Positions 11,167 to 22,663 of a stretch of 64,000 nt of DNA are shown piece after piece. The notes under the pieces were generated by a model. It was not told the origin of the DNA and made no database searches. It saw only the letters and a program-made list of their open reading frames with translations. Origin of the DNA: Fonsecaea monophora (lineage: Eukaryota > Ascomycota > Eurotiomycetes > Chaetothyriales > Herpotrichiellaceae); assembly GCF_001642475.1 (NCBI RefSeq), contig NW_019173932.1, positions 124,001-188,000 on the forward strand, in the 5' to 3' direction. A program made the translations under genes and the position numbers. How positions within the stretch are numbered: position 1 is the first letter of the stretch; each line of letters starts with the position of its first letter.

Positions 11167-12767
11167 TCAGTCGACAATTTCCAACTCACCCTGTCGGTCC
11201 TGGGCGAAAAGGTCCTTATATCCGTCCCAAAGTCGGACCAACTCTGCCACATATTGCTGGTGGACCTCATCTAGATACCTTTCGTCCACATTATTGTCCT
11301 TTGTTCCCTGTTGTACAACCCGTATTGGTCTCCCAACCACAACATTCACCGCCCTCCTATACGGAAGCAAGCCCACATCGTAGTTGAATATTCCTCTTGC
11401 ATGGAAGAGTGGGACGGTGAATCCCATGAACTTCTTGACAAGCATTTGAAATTTGTGGATCCATGGGTGTTCGACACTGTCAATTTGATCGTAGAGTTCG
11501 TTTTCGCCAAAGGCAAGCACCGGCACCAGATCAGCGCCAGTGCGTATAGCTAGTTTGATGAAGCCTTTCCTACTTTTCAGAACGAGACGGAGGGAGTGAG
11601 GCTTAGCGTCAAGAGATTCGCGGGCACCACCAATGACGATTGTCACTGCGCGACCCATCCCTTCACCATTCAATCCTCCTTTGCACAGGATGTTCTCAAT
11701 GGACTCGCGCGACACGGACGCTAGGCCCATTGCCAATGCATAGTCACGGTAGAAAGGGACTCGGAAATTCGTGTCAAGGGTCAATAGGGTGTTTGTTATG
11801 CCAGGGTACAAGTCCGAAAATCCCAAAGCCTCGGTGGCAAAGGCAGCGAATGCGCCGTGGGAGATGATTCCGTGTGGATGGTATCCAAAGATATACTTCC
11901 TTGTTGGTTCGAGCTCGACAGTGCGATGCAACCGAGCAGGAAAGTAGGATGCGAATAGCGACCAAAACTTCGACCCGCGCATCCACTGCGATCTTCTCGA
12001 AAGGGTGCCATTGGTGGCCTCTTCACTGATGACGAGAGTGTAGATGAGGTAAGGGACCAGGAGAGGCCAGGTAAGAGGGATTGCGCAGAGGAGGAAGAAA
12101 AGGGAGAGGAATAGAGGGATGGTGGTAGTGTGCCACAGCACTGCTAGAGTCTGAAGCCTCCGCTGTAACGGGACGTTGAGAGGTGCCCATCGTATCCTGT
12201 TAAAACAATTAGCCATAATTACGGGCCTCGAGAAGGCGCATACGCAGAAGTTTGCCAGCCGGCACCGGCTCTTCGGCCACTCGCAAGCTCATCCTGGCGT
12301 TTGGGTGGTCGATTGCGTTTCCTTTCTCGGGGCGTAGTGTTTCCACGACGCTTGAGAGAATCTTCATAGCCATCGCTAGGCTTGATGCTTGTCAAGATCT
12401 CTCCAGTATGATTGGTATGCTTCTCATAAAGAACCTTCTCTTCGTCTAGTTGCTGTCGGCTGCCTTGGCCATTGATCATTGGGGGTTGGGCAGACCCGTT
12501 GGTCGCAGCATGATCCTTTGCACCAGACCCGACCTCAACGCGGGAATGATTGGGGCCATTCTCGCCATTCATGACGGCATCTGCATAGGATTTGGGAGGG
12601 AGGTCGTGCTCAGCACGTTCTTCTGGCTGCGATGGCTCTGGGTTCAGTTCTGCCTGCCCCTCTACTGCGGTCGCAGCCATTTCAGTGTAGGCCGAGAGGG
12701 GGTCGCTTTGCAGGGATAGAGCGCGTTCACGGAACCAGGCAAAATCCGAGTGGCCTCGCCGAAGCAT
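11167..12767 (-). CDS. DGA1: Diacylglycerol acyltransferase, DGAT2 family
   Basis: Two exons: 12767-12244 and 12196-11167, with a compact 48-bp intron (GTATGC...TTTAACAG). The length is 517 residues from ATG 12767, or 488 from a second ATG at 12680 (MAATAVEGQ), which looks more like homologues. The N-terminal ~150 residues are hydrophilic and end in a basic patch (KRNRPPKRQ). A hydrophobic membrane segment follows (PLFLSLFFLLCAIPLTWPLL), then the DGAT2 catalytic signature YIFGYHPHGIISHGAF with the HPHG tetrapeptide, and later conserved motifs (GGARESLDA, RKGFIKLAIRTGADLVPV, FGENELYDQ). DGAT2 enzymes make triacylglycerol from diacylglycerol and acyl-CoA at the ER and lipid droplet. A wax- or monoacylglycerol-acyltransferase activity of the same family cannot be excluded. 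Confidence 0.9.
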
Positions 12768-13162
12768 CAATCAACACATTTAAGAAAGGCACCAGCGCAC
12801 GTGTAAGCACTGTGAGCTAGAAAGGAGGCTGCAAGAGAGCTGCAAGGAAACAATGTGCGATCATGCATAGTGAGTGCGACCCAGTCATGACATGATTGGA
12901 CTGTTTCAGGCAGGAGGCGATCAAGTCCGGGCACCGCCAGTGACGTCAGTACCAAGACTGGCTTAGTGGGCCACCAGACGAATAATACATTGCATTAAAT
13001 ATCCCAGCCTTGCATTGTCATGTTCGTGTATGTACAGCATCCTCGTCAAGAGAAACTCCGTCAATGCCCCCGAAACCCTTCGTATATGAAATCCCCGAGA
13101 ACACAAAATGACTACACTATCCTCTGGACTCTAGCACTGTCCTGCGAAGTCTACGACTCGTT
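12768..13162. other. Intergenic region
   Basis: Lies between the start of the DGAT2 gene and the 3' end of the aspartic protease gene (both minus). No gene or repeat recognised. Confidence 0.5.
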
Positions 13163-14524
13163 TCACAAATCCTTCGTGGCCACACCAAATTGCATGTTGT
13201 CATTGTCAAAGACAGCAAACACGGCCTTGAGGAAAATGTCACCGTAAATAGACTGGCCGATACCCTCGTTGCTCTGTAGGCCGCCGAAGCATGCTGCAGC
13301 AAATTATTCGTCAGTTCAGCGACCTCGCTATCGCGGGATTTTTGACTTACAAGAAGAACCAGTGGAGACGGGAGCGTAGTTCATAAACGACCCTGGAATG
13401 ACAGCATGATAGCTGCCAATACCGACAGCGAAGTCGGGAAGATCTGCAGAGCAGGGGAAGGTATAGCCACCCTGAGAGTTGTCCAACTCGGCGCCCTCGA
13501 CTTGATCGTAGTAGGCCGAAACAATATCATCATCCATGAGAAGGAGGGTGGTGCCAGTATCAGCAATGGCGTCAATGCTTGCCGACTGGAATTCCCCATC
13601 GCCAACTTGGTAACCTGTACCAGTGATTTCCCAGAAGCCCTGGGAGTTGTCCACGGGTGTGTATGTGATATCGCCCGTGTATTTGCTGTTGTCGATGAAT
13701 CCAAAGTCGTACGAACCCGGCTCTCCCTTTTTCAAGTCCACGGTGAACACATTCTGCTCAAGGGCTCCTTGGGCAATGGCGGTATCGAAGAAGGTGGTTT
13801 GTTGCTGGGGTTGGACTAGATGCACATTAGTAGCAACATCAGATGGCTCGTGGATCCACTGACCGGTGTTAATAGAGCTGAAAGCCAAGCCGAGCAGACC
13901 GTCATTGTTTGCATCCTGTTGGAACTGTGAACTGATCTGTTTGGCAACTTCGACAGCTTGTCCCGTGACCGTGGTGCCACCGACATTGACAGTGTCCGTG
14001 TAGACACTGCCGCTCGCGCTCGATCCGTCGCCGTATGAGATTTTCCAGGTGGCTCCACTGAGCTGCTTGGACGTCTTGGACTTGGACGGGTCGTAGATGC
14101 TGTGTCCAGAGCGCTCTGAGCTGGGCAACTGGGACGAGAAGACCCACCTAGCGAACATTAGCGATAACTGGCATCAATGTAAGTGGACACCGGGGAAGGT
14201 TTACAGATCTGCGGATCCAGTATCAAAATCGAGGTTCAATGTTTCGCCTCCAATGCTGACAGGGCAGAGATATTCAGCGTCGAATTGCTCAGGGGTGGCA
14301 GTGACAGAGCCATCTGCGGCCGCGGCTCTGACATTGTCGGGCACGGCAATGTTGTATTTGCGGTAGGTCTTTTGCAGAGCCACAGGACCGGCCTGGTATG
14401 GCTTTGCAACACTCTGCACAAGTGTAAAGCCTTTCTTCGTCTCGACCTGCGGGACGGGAATAGGTTTTGCGAGCGTCACGCTCGTCAAGGCGGAAGCCGC
14501 CAGCAGGACTGTAAAAGAAAGCAT
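13163..14524 (-). CDS. Secreted pepsin-like aspartic protease (A1 family)
   Basis: Four exons: 14524-14205, 14147-13864, 13815-13351 and 13293-13163, giving 399 residues with in-phase joints. The protein has an N-terminal signal peptide (MLSFTVLLAASALTSVTLA), a propeptide of ~65 residues, then the mature enzyme. Both catalytic aspartates are present: DFDTGSADLWVF (Asp at 101) and AIADTGTTLLLMD. The flap region WKISYGDGSSASG and the C-terminal ending FAVFDNDNMQFGVATKDL are typical of penicillopepsin/aspergillopepsin-type extracellular proteases. The fourth exon restores the conserved disulfide Cys (SSSCFGGLQ). It should act outside the cell at acidic pH. The upstream region is about 0.9 kb of apparently empty DNA. 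Confidence 0.92.
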
Positions 14525-15450
14525 TTTCTATGGAAATAAAGAGAGACAAGTTTCAAACAGAAACGGGCAAATGAATGGACGTCTTGCTGGTCGGAAAGAG
14601 AGAGACTGGCTTGATAGAGAGCTGTTCAAAACGAGCTTCTCAACGAGAACTTATATATCTGTTTGTGGACTCCACAAAGACAACATCACAAATCCAAAGC
14701 GGACCCTATTCCACAACCTTGATCATGAGAAATCCTTGCCAGAGAATGAGATAGGTACATAGCAATGGTACTCTGGATCCAGCGTACGAGGATCGTCGAT
14801 ATTGGAAGGACCATGGAGCGGACGAGGATCACGGAGGGAAGAACATATTGAGAAGGTCGCGAAGACATCCGAGGCCCAGATCCTAGAGAGCCCGCGGTGA
14901 ACATGAGGTTGATTCGAGAAGACAATCAAGCATATCAAGCACAGTATCGAAGCTTTGATGGCCCCAATCTGCCGAGAGATGGCTATCGAGGCGCACGATT
15001 GGACTGCAAGTCATCACGGCAGGCTGTGGAAGGAGTTGATACTCGCCTAGCTTGGCGCCTTGGAGGAGATTGAGGGCGAAGGTCATGAAACGTGGGGACC
15101 TCTCCGGAGCAGGTAAGATGACAGGTATGAGCAGAAACAAATCTGGTAACGAATCCCCGATGCAGAGGCTGTTGCGACGAAGCGAGTGGTGATTAATGCA
15201 ACATTTAAGATGAGGTTGGAAGAAGAAAGTGCCACAGCGGCCGCTGATTGGCCGCATGTCCAGCTCCGCTCGCACTGCATGATTGACACATTCTGCTCGA
15301 CGGACACAGCGTCCAGCAAACCATCTTCCCGGCCAAGCTGTTTCAACGGTCTTTCAACCTTCAACTCCTGTTCATTCTGCCGTAGGCATGACTAGCCTGC
15401 TAGCCTTGCCTTGTTACTTTGTCTTGCATCTCGATTCGTCCCTTCATTGA
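14525..15450. other. Intergenic region upstream of the protease gene
   Basis: No gene could be confirmed. A minus-strand frame at 14883-15275 has some protein-like composition but no domain, start context or splice support. Treated as promoter region of the secreted protease. Confidence 0.45.
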
Positions 15451-15651
15451 AATGAACGCCGCTGGCGCAGTTACTAAACAAACGCCCCCCGAGTTCCGCT
15501 CCCGTCCTGCGGACGAGGTTACCTTTATCCCTCCCCCACGCAAAGTCTACCAGAGCCTTCCTCCCTTGCCAACGTCCAATGACCTCGATACCTCTCGAAA
15601 CTACGCGACACGCGGGCTACAGGGGTCCCCAGGTAACGCGGATGCAGATTA
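15451..15651 (+). CDS. Short open frame, possible gene fragment
   Basis: ATG at 15451, 66 residues rich in Pro and charged residues (PPEFRSRPADEVTFIPPPRK). Protein-like composition continues in a second frame at about 15600-15824, which could mean a frameshifted remnant or an unrecognised intron. There is no domain and no homologue I know. It may be chance. Confidence 0.25.
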
Positions 15652-16294
15652 GGGCGAATGCGACTCAATCTAGCCGAACCCTCAAGAGACATCCAACCAA
15701 CTCCATGCCAGACGAGGTGGTCATGAATTCGTACCGTCCGTGCCCTGTCCCAGAGTTCCAACATCCTCGTACCCATTATGCCTGTCTCTCGGTGCAGGTC
15801 ATGTCCTTGAACGGCCAGTACTAGTCTACCGTGGTGGGGCAGACGGTTTCTGTAAGATTGCGTTGAGCAAAATACAGGCAAACATCCGCCTATGAGAGAC
15901 AAAAGCACATCGGCTGCCACGCCGAAATCCTACACCTGCAAACGGCATGCTCGCTCCTCTACGAGTATTCGCAAGCCGGATGATGGTGTTGACAAGGCGT
16001 GGCACTACAAAAGGACAAGCCAGAGCCGAAAAAGAACAATGAGTAGACATTAATCAGTATCCGCCGCGTGATGCATAAGTCCTGGGCATTGTGATGAGGG
16101 TGAATGTATTAAACATGCATATACGAGTATCTTTTTTCTGTTCATCATAGCCATGCCCAAATATAAACGTTTGTAAATGATATCTCAAAAATGCTTCTCT
16201 GGCAGTTCTAAATCACGTGTCTGCTCCTTCTTCGCCACAAAAAGCTCATATTATCCACAGGGTGGGTCGTCCTTCAGAGCTGAATGCCGACTGT
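15652..16294. other. Intergenic region
   Basis: Leads to the 3' end of the SAM/HMG gene (minus). Only short overlapping frames; nothing recognised. Confidence 0.45.
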
Positions 16295-18108
16295 CTATGG
16301 AGATCGCCGTGGTGGGCGTGGAAGTGGTGGGTGGGTGTGAGGCCTCGTCGCGTCTGGGCGAGGAACTCCTGTTGCCAGTCCAGCTAATGTGTTGGCGGCA
16401 TCGCTCTCCGATCGATTGAGGCCGGGTCGGCTGTCATCGCGCCCTGGGTGTCGTAGTTGTAGGGGATCGGTGGCCCTGGGTCGGGGTTGTTCCATGGCAC
16501 GGCCGAGATGCAGAAGAGTAGCGGTACCCATCGGACCCGTTCGAGGTGGAGGGGGCAGACTTCTTGAGCCCGGCCCCTGAGGGAACTCGGCTGGTCGTTC
16601 GTGAGACAGGATTGGCGGCAGCTGAGTCGGACTCAACTGTTCTCGGCCTGGACTGGGGAGATGTATGGGAGCGTGGGAGGGCCTTGGTGTCTCTTGGTAA
16701 CCTCGAAAGTCCGGTGGACGATTCCTCCACGACGATTCCTGCATTGTTGGCGAGGGTAAAGTCGGCGGATAGGACAGGGCGTTTTGCCCATGCGGGACGC
16801 TGCCAAAGGTGGGAGGGGGAGGGATTGGAGCTGTTACCGCTGCTGGTGGCGGAGGTTGGGGCGCGGGCGGTGCTGATTGATGTTGTTGCTGTTGCTGCTG
16901 CTGTACAAAATACGACAGTCTTGATCTTGCGAGAGGATCGGGAGACCCCGTAGACTCGACGGACGACGCACTCGGTGGCAGTGCCGGTAGGGGAGGTGTA
17001 CCTGACCCTGCACCCAACGATAAACCAGCCGCCCGTATCAGCGGATCGGGTACTTCACTCCGCACTGTAGAAGACTCATCAGAGACCGAACTCTGGCTAG
17101 ACAGTAGACCGGGACGAAAGTACTCCCGACCTTGTTGCACTGAAGGAGGGGTTCCGCTACGCGACGAAGGCAATTGCGGTCGTTGTTGTATCGACCCTCC
17201 TGATCCGCTGGGGTGAATTGTCCCTCCAATAAATGGCGAAGATGCTGAAGACCCAATCGACCCGCCTCGGAAATGCCCAGATGCCTGTGATGCCACTTCT
17301 GGGTTGGCCTCGACTGACTTGGTCGAGATGATACTCCCGCTGGATTCCTGCTCCAGCTTAGGCCGCTTTGGCTCCGACGGCTGTCCGTGTCTGGCTTTAA
17401 ACTCTGACAGGTAAGCCATATAGTCCCTGTACTCGTCGGTCTTGCGATAGGCCGACAGCAGGATGTTGTATTTCTCTTTGGCGGCGTTGGCCTGGGCCTC
17501 GAAAGGCTCTTTGCCAGTAGGGTCCAATTTCTGCCATCGGTCCCCGACGAGCTTAGCTATCTGGGTAAAGGAAAGGTTTTGGTCTTTGACCTCCTCCCTG
17601 ACTTTGTTGGAAAAGATCACGTATGCTGAAGGAGGGCGTTCGGGAGCATTCTCGTCCGGTTTAGGATGGCGTCGGTACTTTCGTTTGGTCTCGGGAGGAG
17701 GGACAGACGGCCGCTCTGGACCCAGGGAAGATCCCGCGCCAGCATCAAACCCCCTACTGGTTTCTAAGAGCGCTTCCTGGGCAGGAGAGCCAAAAAGGCG
17801 TTCGTAAGAAACCCCTCGATATTCGGCGATTGCACGCTGAAGTTTCTTTATCCATGCGTCAGCAACTCCTTCCCCAAGATAACAGTCACCACAAACTCAC
17901 CCTACGATGGCCTAGTTTAACATTGAGAGCGTCACTAGCACAGAATCAGTATATTAGGCCCCTCATAATGTGTGTATATTTGACAAACTCACAAGTCACT
18001 CTCTTGAATATCTGTCAGAGTCTCCCAAGTGTCGAATCCTTCGCCGACGAAAGCATCGAGGTATTGCTCAAGGCCAAGGCGCTCGAGATGGGGTGCGAGA
18101 TCGGTCAT
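16295..18108 (-). CDS. SAM-domain plus HMG-box DNA-binding regulator
   Basis: Three exons: 18108-17993, 17934-17901 and 17845-16295, giving 566 residues. The 34-nt second exon joins in phase on both sides. The N-terminal ~65 residues form a SAM domain (LERLGLEQYLDAF, GFDTWETLTDIQ, KLQRAIAEY). After a linker comes a basic stretch (KRKYRRHPKPDENAPERPP) and a full HMG box at about 125-195 (SAYVIFSNKVREEVKDQNLS, DRWQKLDPTGKEPFEAQANA). The remaining ~370 residues are disordered, Ser/Pro-rich, with a Gln run followed by polyproline. The HMG box indicates minor-groove DNA binding and the SAM domain suggests self-association. A chromatin or transcriptional role in the nucleus is inferred. It is preceded by 3.9 kb without a confirmed gene, typical of developmentally regulated fungal regulators. 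Confidence 0.85.
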
Positions 18109-21100
18109 TCACGCACAGGTAGTTGTTCATTGACACCAAGGTTGTTGCAAAGTCGAGGCGACAGGGATCTCAAGACGACGAGACAGTTCAATCAGGGCGA
18201 AACGCCTCGCAAGCTGTCCGATGAATCGCGGTACCGGCTGACTCGATTCTCATGTGGAAATGTCGTAGCAGGACAACGCAGATCTCAACCGTAGAGGGAG
18301 TGTCAACCCGCCCGAATAGGGTTGAGGGAGGTACGTCTCAAACGGTCGGATGTATACAGAATCAATGCTTTAGGCTAGCTTTCCAACCACAAATAGATTA
18401 GATGGCAGTGTTGTGAGGTTTTTGATATTGCACTGAAGGAAATGTGTTTTTGTGCGCAACTTGGGTTCCAATGCAAGAACTCCAGGATGCTGCCCAGAAG
18501 GGGGGACAGCTTTTCTCCTCCAGAGCTGGTTCGATTGAGGGGATCGATGACCGAGATAGTGATGGCAACGAAACAGGGTCAATGTCATTCAGGGTCTCGA
18601 GTGATCAGCCTCAAATACCACGACTGTCTCCAGTGGCATGTGGTGGGGGGTTGAGGCACAAGAGATGGACAACTGTTAAGACCCTGGTGACGGGAAGCCG
18701 GGCTATGAGGCTCCAATTCGGATCCAATTCGGATCGAGTTCGGAGTACCAGGAGCTCAAAATGGATATCTAGATCTTTGACAAGGGAAAAATGTGTTTCC
18801 GATGGCGACAAGGTGGCACACCACGCGTCTCCCAAGATGGCCTTTGGCTGTAGGTTGAAGGCGTTGACCCGTAGCGACCGAAATAGACTCACGAGAGAGG
18901 AAAGCCCCCGCCAATACCTTTGGATATGATCTGACCCAAAAAAAAAAAAAAACGGGAGGCGACTGGCGCCAGTGTACGGATAGAAAGGGAGAATGGGCGG
19001 GAAGAGGCCCGGGAAAATCGATCTATAGGCTGTTCATTTGATCTGGGATAAGGAGTGATGGGTGGTTGAAAAGAAGGGCCAAGTAAAAATTTCGCTGTGT
19101 GTGAAGCCGTGGAGCAACAGAGAATCAGATGATGCAACAGAGGGAAGCGTCCGCGTGCTGTGCCGCCATTCGCCGACTAGCGACGCAGGAATAAGGGTAA
19201 CCAAGGGTAAAGGAGCCGTGGTGGGAAGGGGGATGATATTGGGGGTGGGTGGTTGTAGTGGCTTGGTTGTAAGGTTCGCGCAGCTTCGTAGCCTCTCCTC
19301 TTTTAGCTCCATTTCCCATAACCGAGCTGTCAGAGCTCTTTAGGCTCTCAGAGGGCGAGGAGGGGGACCAAGGGTGATACTTTGGCGTTAGTCTGGAGCA
19401 GTCTTCGCCCGCCCAATCCCCGCCCACCAACAACAAGTCGATTAAGCCCTGTTGTGGGGAGCCATGGGCCCCAGATACTCAGAACATGCCTTCTATGGTC
19501 CCTATGGTCCCTATGGTACCTGCGTGGGACCACACCATCACCACTGTGGATGGATTATTTGCCTGATGACCGCATCAGCCATGGCTCTCCGTTTGGGGAT
19601 GATGCGTCGTCTGTGGTTTCCTGGAGGGGGAATTTGTCCAAGTACCATGGTTGCGGAAGCAGATGCCCGATTCGCATCACTATGTACTATGTAGATTCGA
19701 AAAACAAAATAACCAATATATAAAGATGAGGTGCTCCATCTGAGGATGGTGGTCTTTCCCCGCTGACAAGTGGTGTCCAACTCATTTTTTTGCTTCCCGT
19801 TGACTTGTTGCGATCGCAGCTGAGGTTCCCCATCGAGTGTCCCTAGACACACCGCCTCAAGAACCTGTCCCGAGGGTCATTTTCGTGAATGACGCTCCAA
19901 GGTCATTGATTGTCCCGATGGCCCTGACCCCCTGGAAGCAAACTGCTGCAAGGGTTGGGCCGTTTGAATGGGGTACAAGGCTCTTTGTCAAATGCTGAGT
20001 CGACTTGAACAGACATAACTTTACAAACTTGGCGCCGATAAGATCAATTGGAGATCGACAACATGCACAGAAGCGGAGGCTTGATGAACGTGACAGGAAA
20101 TGCAAGCCGTCGATCTAGCGTTCAGTTAAAAAAGCAAACAGCGGGCTGTCCATCTTTCGCCATGCCATGACAGGGTCCATGCTACAGGAAACGATTCCAC
20201 AAAAGTAGAGAGCAGATGCAACCCAGATGTGGATGCAGGTTCACAGACCAGCTGTGCTACAAGTCCGATTGTAGTCGAAAAGTGCGATCTCGACGGCTTG
20301 TCCCCATCGGCACGGACATGGGGAGACATGTCGGTTTGGTGAGATGGCCGGCCAAATGCTCGATTCCCAGCGACAGCCTTGGTTGACCTAAGCCTTAGCC
20401 TGGATCTGAGCCAAAGCTCCCGCGGACCCAGGATTTCCGCCCTCCCCCCCAATTCGTACTCGTACGAGTAGTGACGAAAACCCCCGAATATTGGCCTTTC
20501 CAGAATTGCAATGGGGGGATTGGCCCTGAACACAAGATTGAATTCCTGTTTCGATGCGCCCTGGATCCCGAGAATTGACTGGCTCGGGGACCCCTGGAGC
20601 CGCCCTTCGTCTGCTCCTGCGTCTGAGGGGGGTTAGCGGGCACCATGCGCCTTAGCCGGGGCAATTTCAATGACGAAATGCAGTAATGATCGGTCGGATA
20701 TCCGGTGCCGAAAAAAACGAGTTCGTAGCGTGGCCTGGTAAGTGAATACCTACCTACTCGTACTTGTATATTATCAAGATATAGTCCAAAGGCCTGGACA
20801 AGTCATATTATATTTCCACCTTGTCCGCTTTCTGATTATTTTGACTTGGTGAACTCGAGATGCGTTATCCTTGATCCCATCCCTGATGCTGATGTCAAAC
20901 TGGGATCAAACATCGGGACTCGGCAGCGTCAATAAGCGCGACATTATTTTAAGTTTGGAGGCAACACTTGCTTTGACGGGACATACCGTGGAAAGTCTTT
21001 GTCTTTTGATTGCGACTTCCTTTTGTCAGGCCACAACGAATGGGGACTGTTGAAGTGAATAATACAAATGCTTTTGAAAAATAGCCAACATAAGATAATG

Positions 21101-22025
21101 GGGAAGCCTGGGTTCATTCCAAACGGCTTGGTTGATAGGGCTTTCGGTGGGGTCAATCGGCCGCAGACAAAGTGTCTAAGCGGGTTACGTTCTCCATGAC
21201 GAAGACTGTGAGGATCCGCTCACCGAAACCTCGAAAAAAGAAACTTGCTCTATGTGAACCAATAGGATCCGCTAAGAGCTCTCACAACATATATGGATTT
21301 CTTCCATCAATGCGAATCGAGGTTTTGGAGGACATATGGACATCATGGATATAGACAACGGAAGGGAAGGGATTGGTCTTGCCGTCAAAAATAATGCCCT
21401 TAATTCGACTTTATCCACGTGCAGGTAAATCCCCGTAGAAAACCAGAAACCTTGGGTAAATATGCTCAGGGTATCAACCACTACAAGCAAAGACTAATTA
21501 TTGGCCATCACAAACACGGGCAAAGGTCAATAGGCCCGAGGAGGTGATACAGAACACAGACAAGTACCGAGTAGAGAGATTCGATGCAGCCGAGTGGGTG
21601 ACGATTCTTGGCAGTCTGACTCCCGCGTGGGTTACAAATGACACTAAACCACATGTGGCCAGGCTGGGCATTATCGATAACTGCCTGCGCCCTCCCTGCG
21701 CTGCCTGCGCTGCCTGCGACTTGATCCCTGGCCCGCTTTTCTCCCTCGCTTCGCAACAAAACTCATTTCTTCCGCTCTCTGTCCGCTGGACTTGAACAAT
21801 GCACACCGGCTTCCATGGCCATCGATAGTCTTCCATAGTCCCTCTCAACCTACAACCCGTCCCGCCCGTGGCAGATTCGACCTGCGAACTCAGCCGAACC
21901 ACACCAGACCCTGACATTCAAAGGCTCTGTCAGGCTCACTACATTTTGGGATCCCATCGATATCCGGAACCTTTTTGAATGATCCCTTGACAAAGCTGAC
22001 CCATCACGATTCCGGCTTTTCCCAA
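18109..22025. other. Long gene-poor region (3.9 kb)
   Basis: I find no supportable gene on either strand. Open frames at 18444-18929, 20126-20533 and 21498-21917 have no domain, conserved start or splice structure. The stretch contains an A15-type run near 18938, a short triplicated CCTATGGT near 19495-19520, and a CTGCCTGCG repeat near 21690-21720. It is best read as the extended upstream region of the SAM/HMG regulator plus the promoter of the small gene at 22026. Confidence 0.5.
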
Positions 22026-22422
22026 ATGGCACAACGCAAGTCTACCTCCCAGAATGTGGACGATCAGGCCCAATCAGACAATGACCTTGACGTGAACAAC
22101 CCTCGGCTGTTAATGTCTGAATTGACAAAGGTATGAGAATCGGCAGTCGAGCCTGGTGCGATTCCGCTCAACTCCGCTGACTATTTGACAACCTCTTGCT
22201 GGAGAAAAGGCATTCGAAGAAGTCGCACAGTATGCCCCATGTGAAACGGCCGTACGGATTACCCTTTTCTGACAGTGGCATAGGGCGGAGTCAACGGCTT
22301 CAGCTCTTGAGGCCAAGCTTGATGGCATCCACAAACAGCTTGACCAGCTCTTAGCCAGCTTTGAACAGCCTTCTGAGTCAAGTTTGCAGGAGCCCTCATC
22401 AAAACCCTCCGATGCCAAGTAG
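22026..22422 (+). CDS. Very small coiled-coil protein encoded with a micro-exon
   Basis: Proposed exons: 22026-22130 (105 nt), 22210-22229 (20 nt) and 22284-22422 (139 nt), giving 87 residues. Without the micro-exon the coding frame cannot be joined. With it the protein reads smoothly through MSELTKAFEEVAQAESTA, then a heptad-patterned helix (ALEAKLDGIHKQLDQLLASF), and ends in a Ser/Pro-rich tail. The second intron has a GTATGC donor, a CTGAC branch site and a CATAG acceptor; the first ends in AAAAG, a weaker acceptor. The N-terminal ~28 residues are polar and likely disordered. Tail-to-tail with MRI1. The function is unknown; the size and helix are like small subunits of larger assemblies, but I have no family match. 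Confidence 0.6.
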
Positions 22423-22663
22423 GTCAGCGTTTTGCCAGCCTGGTCCTTCTTGTCAGACACGTGGCCACCACCTTTCACATGTTCCGAGACCGAGACCTGA
22501 GAGCCAATCGGTTCCTGATCGTCGTGGTCGCGTCAACGCCCTTCAACGCCAATCCAGGTCGCTTCTTGCTCCACTTGGTATTTCCGCTCGTTCTCTTGAC
22601 CCAACATGGTGGTTACCAGTCAAGGGTTTACGAGTCGTGTGATTCCCAAACGGTCTAAGCGAC

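Noticed and set aside
18444..18929. 161-residue plus-strand frame in the long gap
   Set aside because: No conserved motif and no plausible start or splice partners; probably chance or leader sequence.
20126..20670. Minus-strand frames of 135 and 91 residues
   Set aside because: Overlapping frames of similar length on one strand with no domain; looks like open noncoding DNA.
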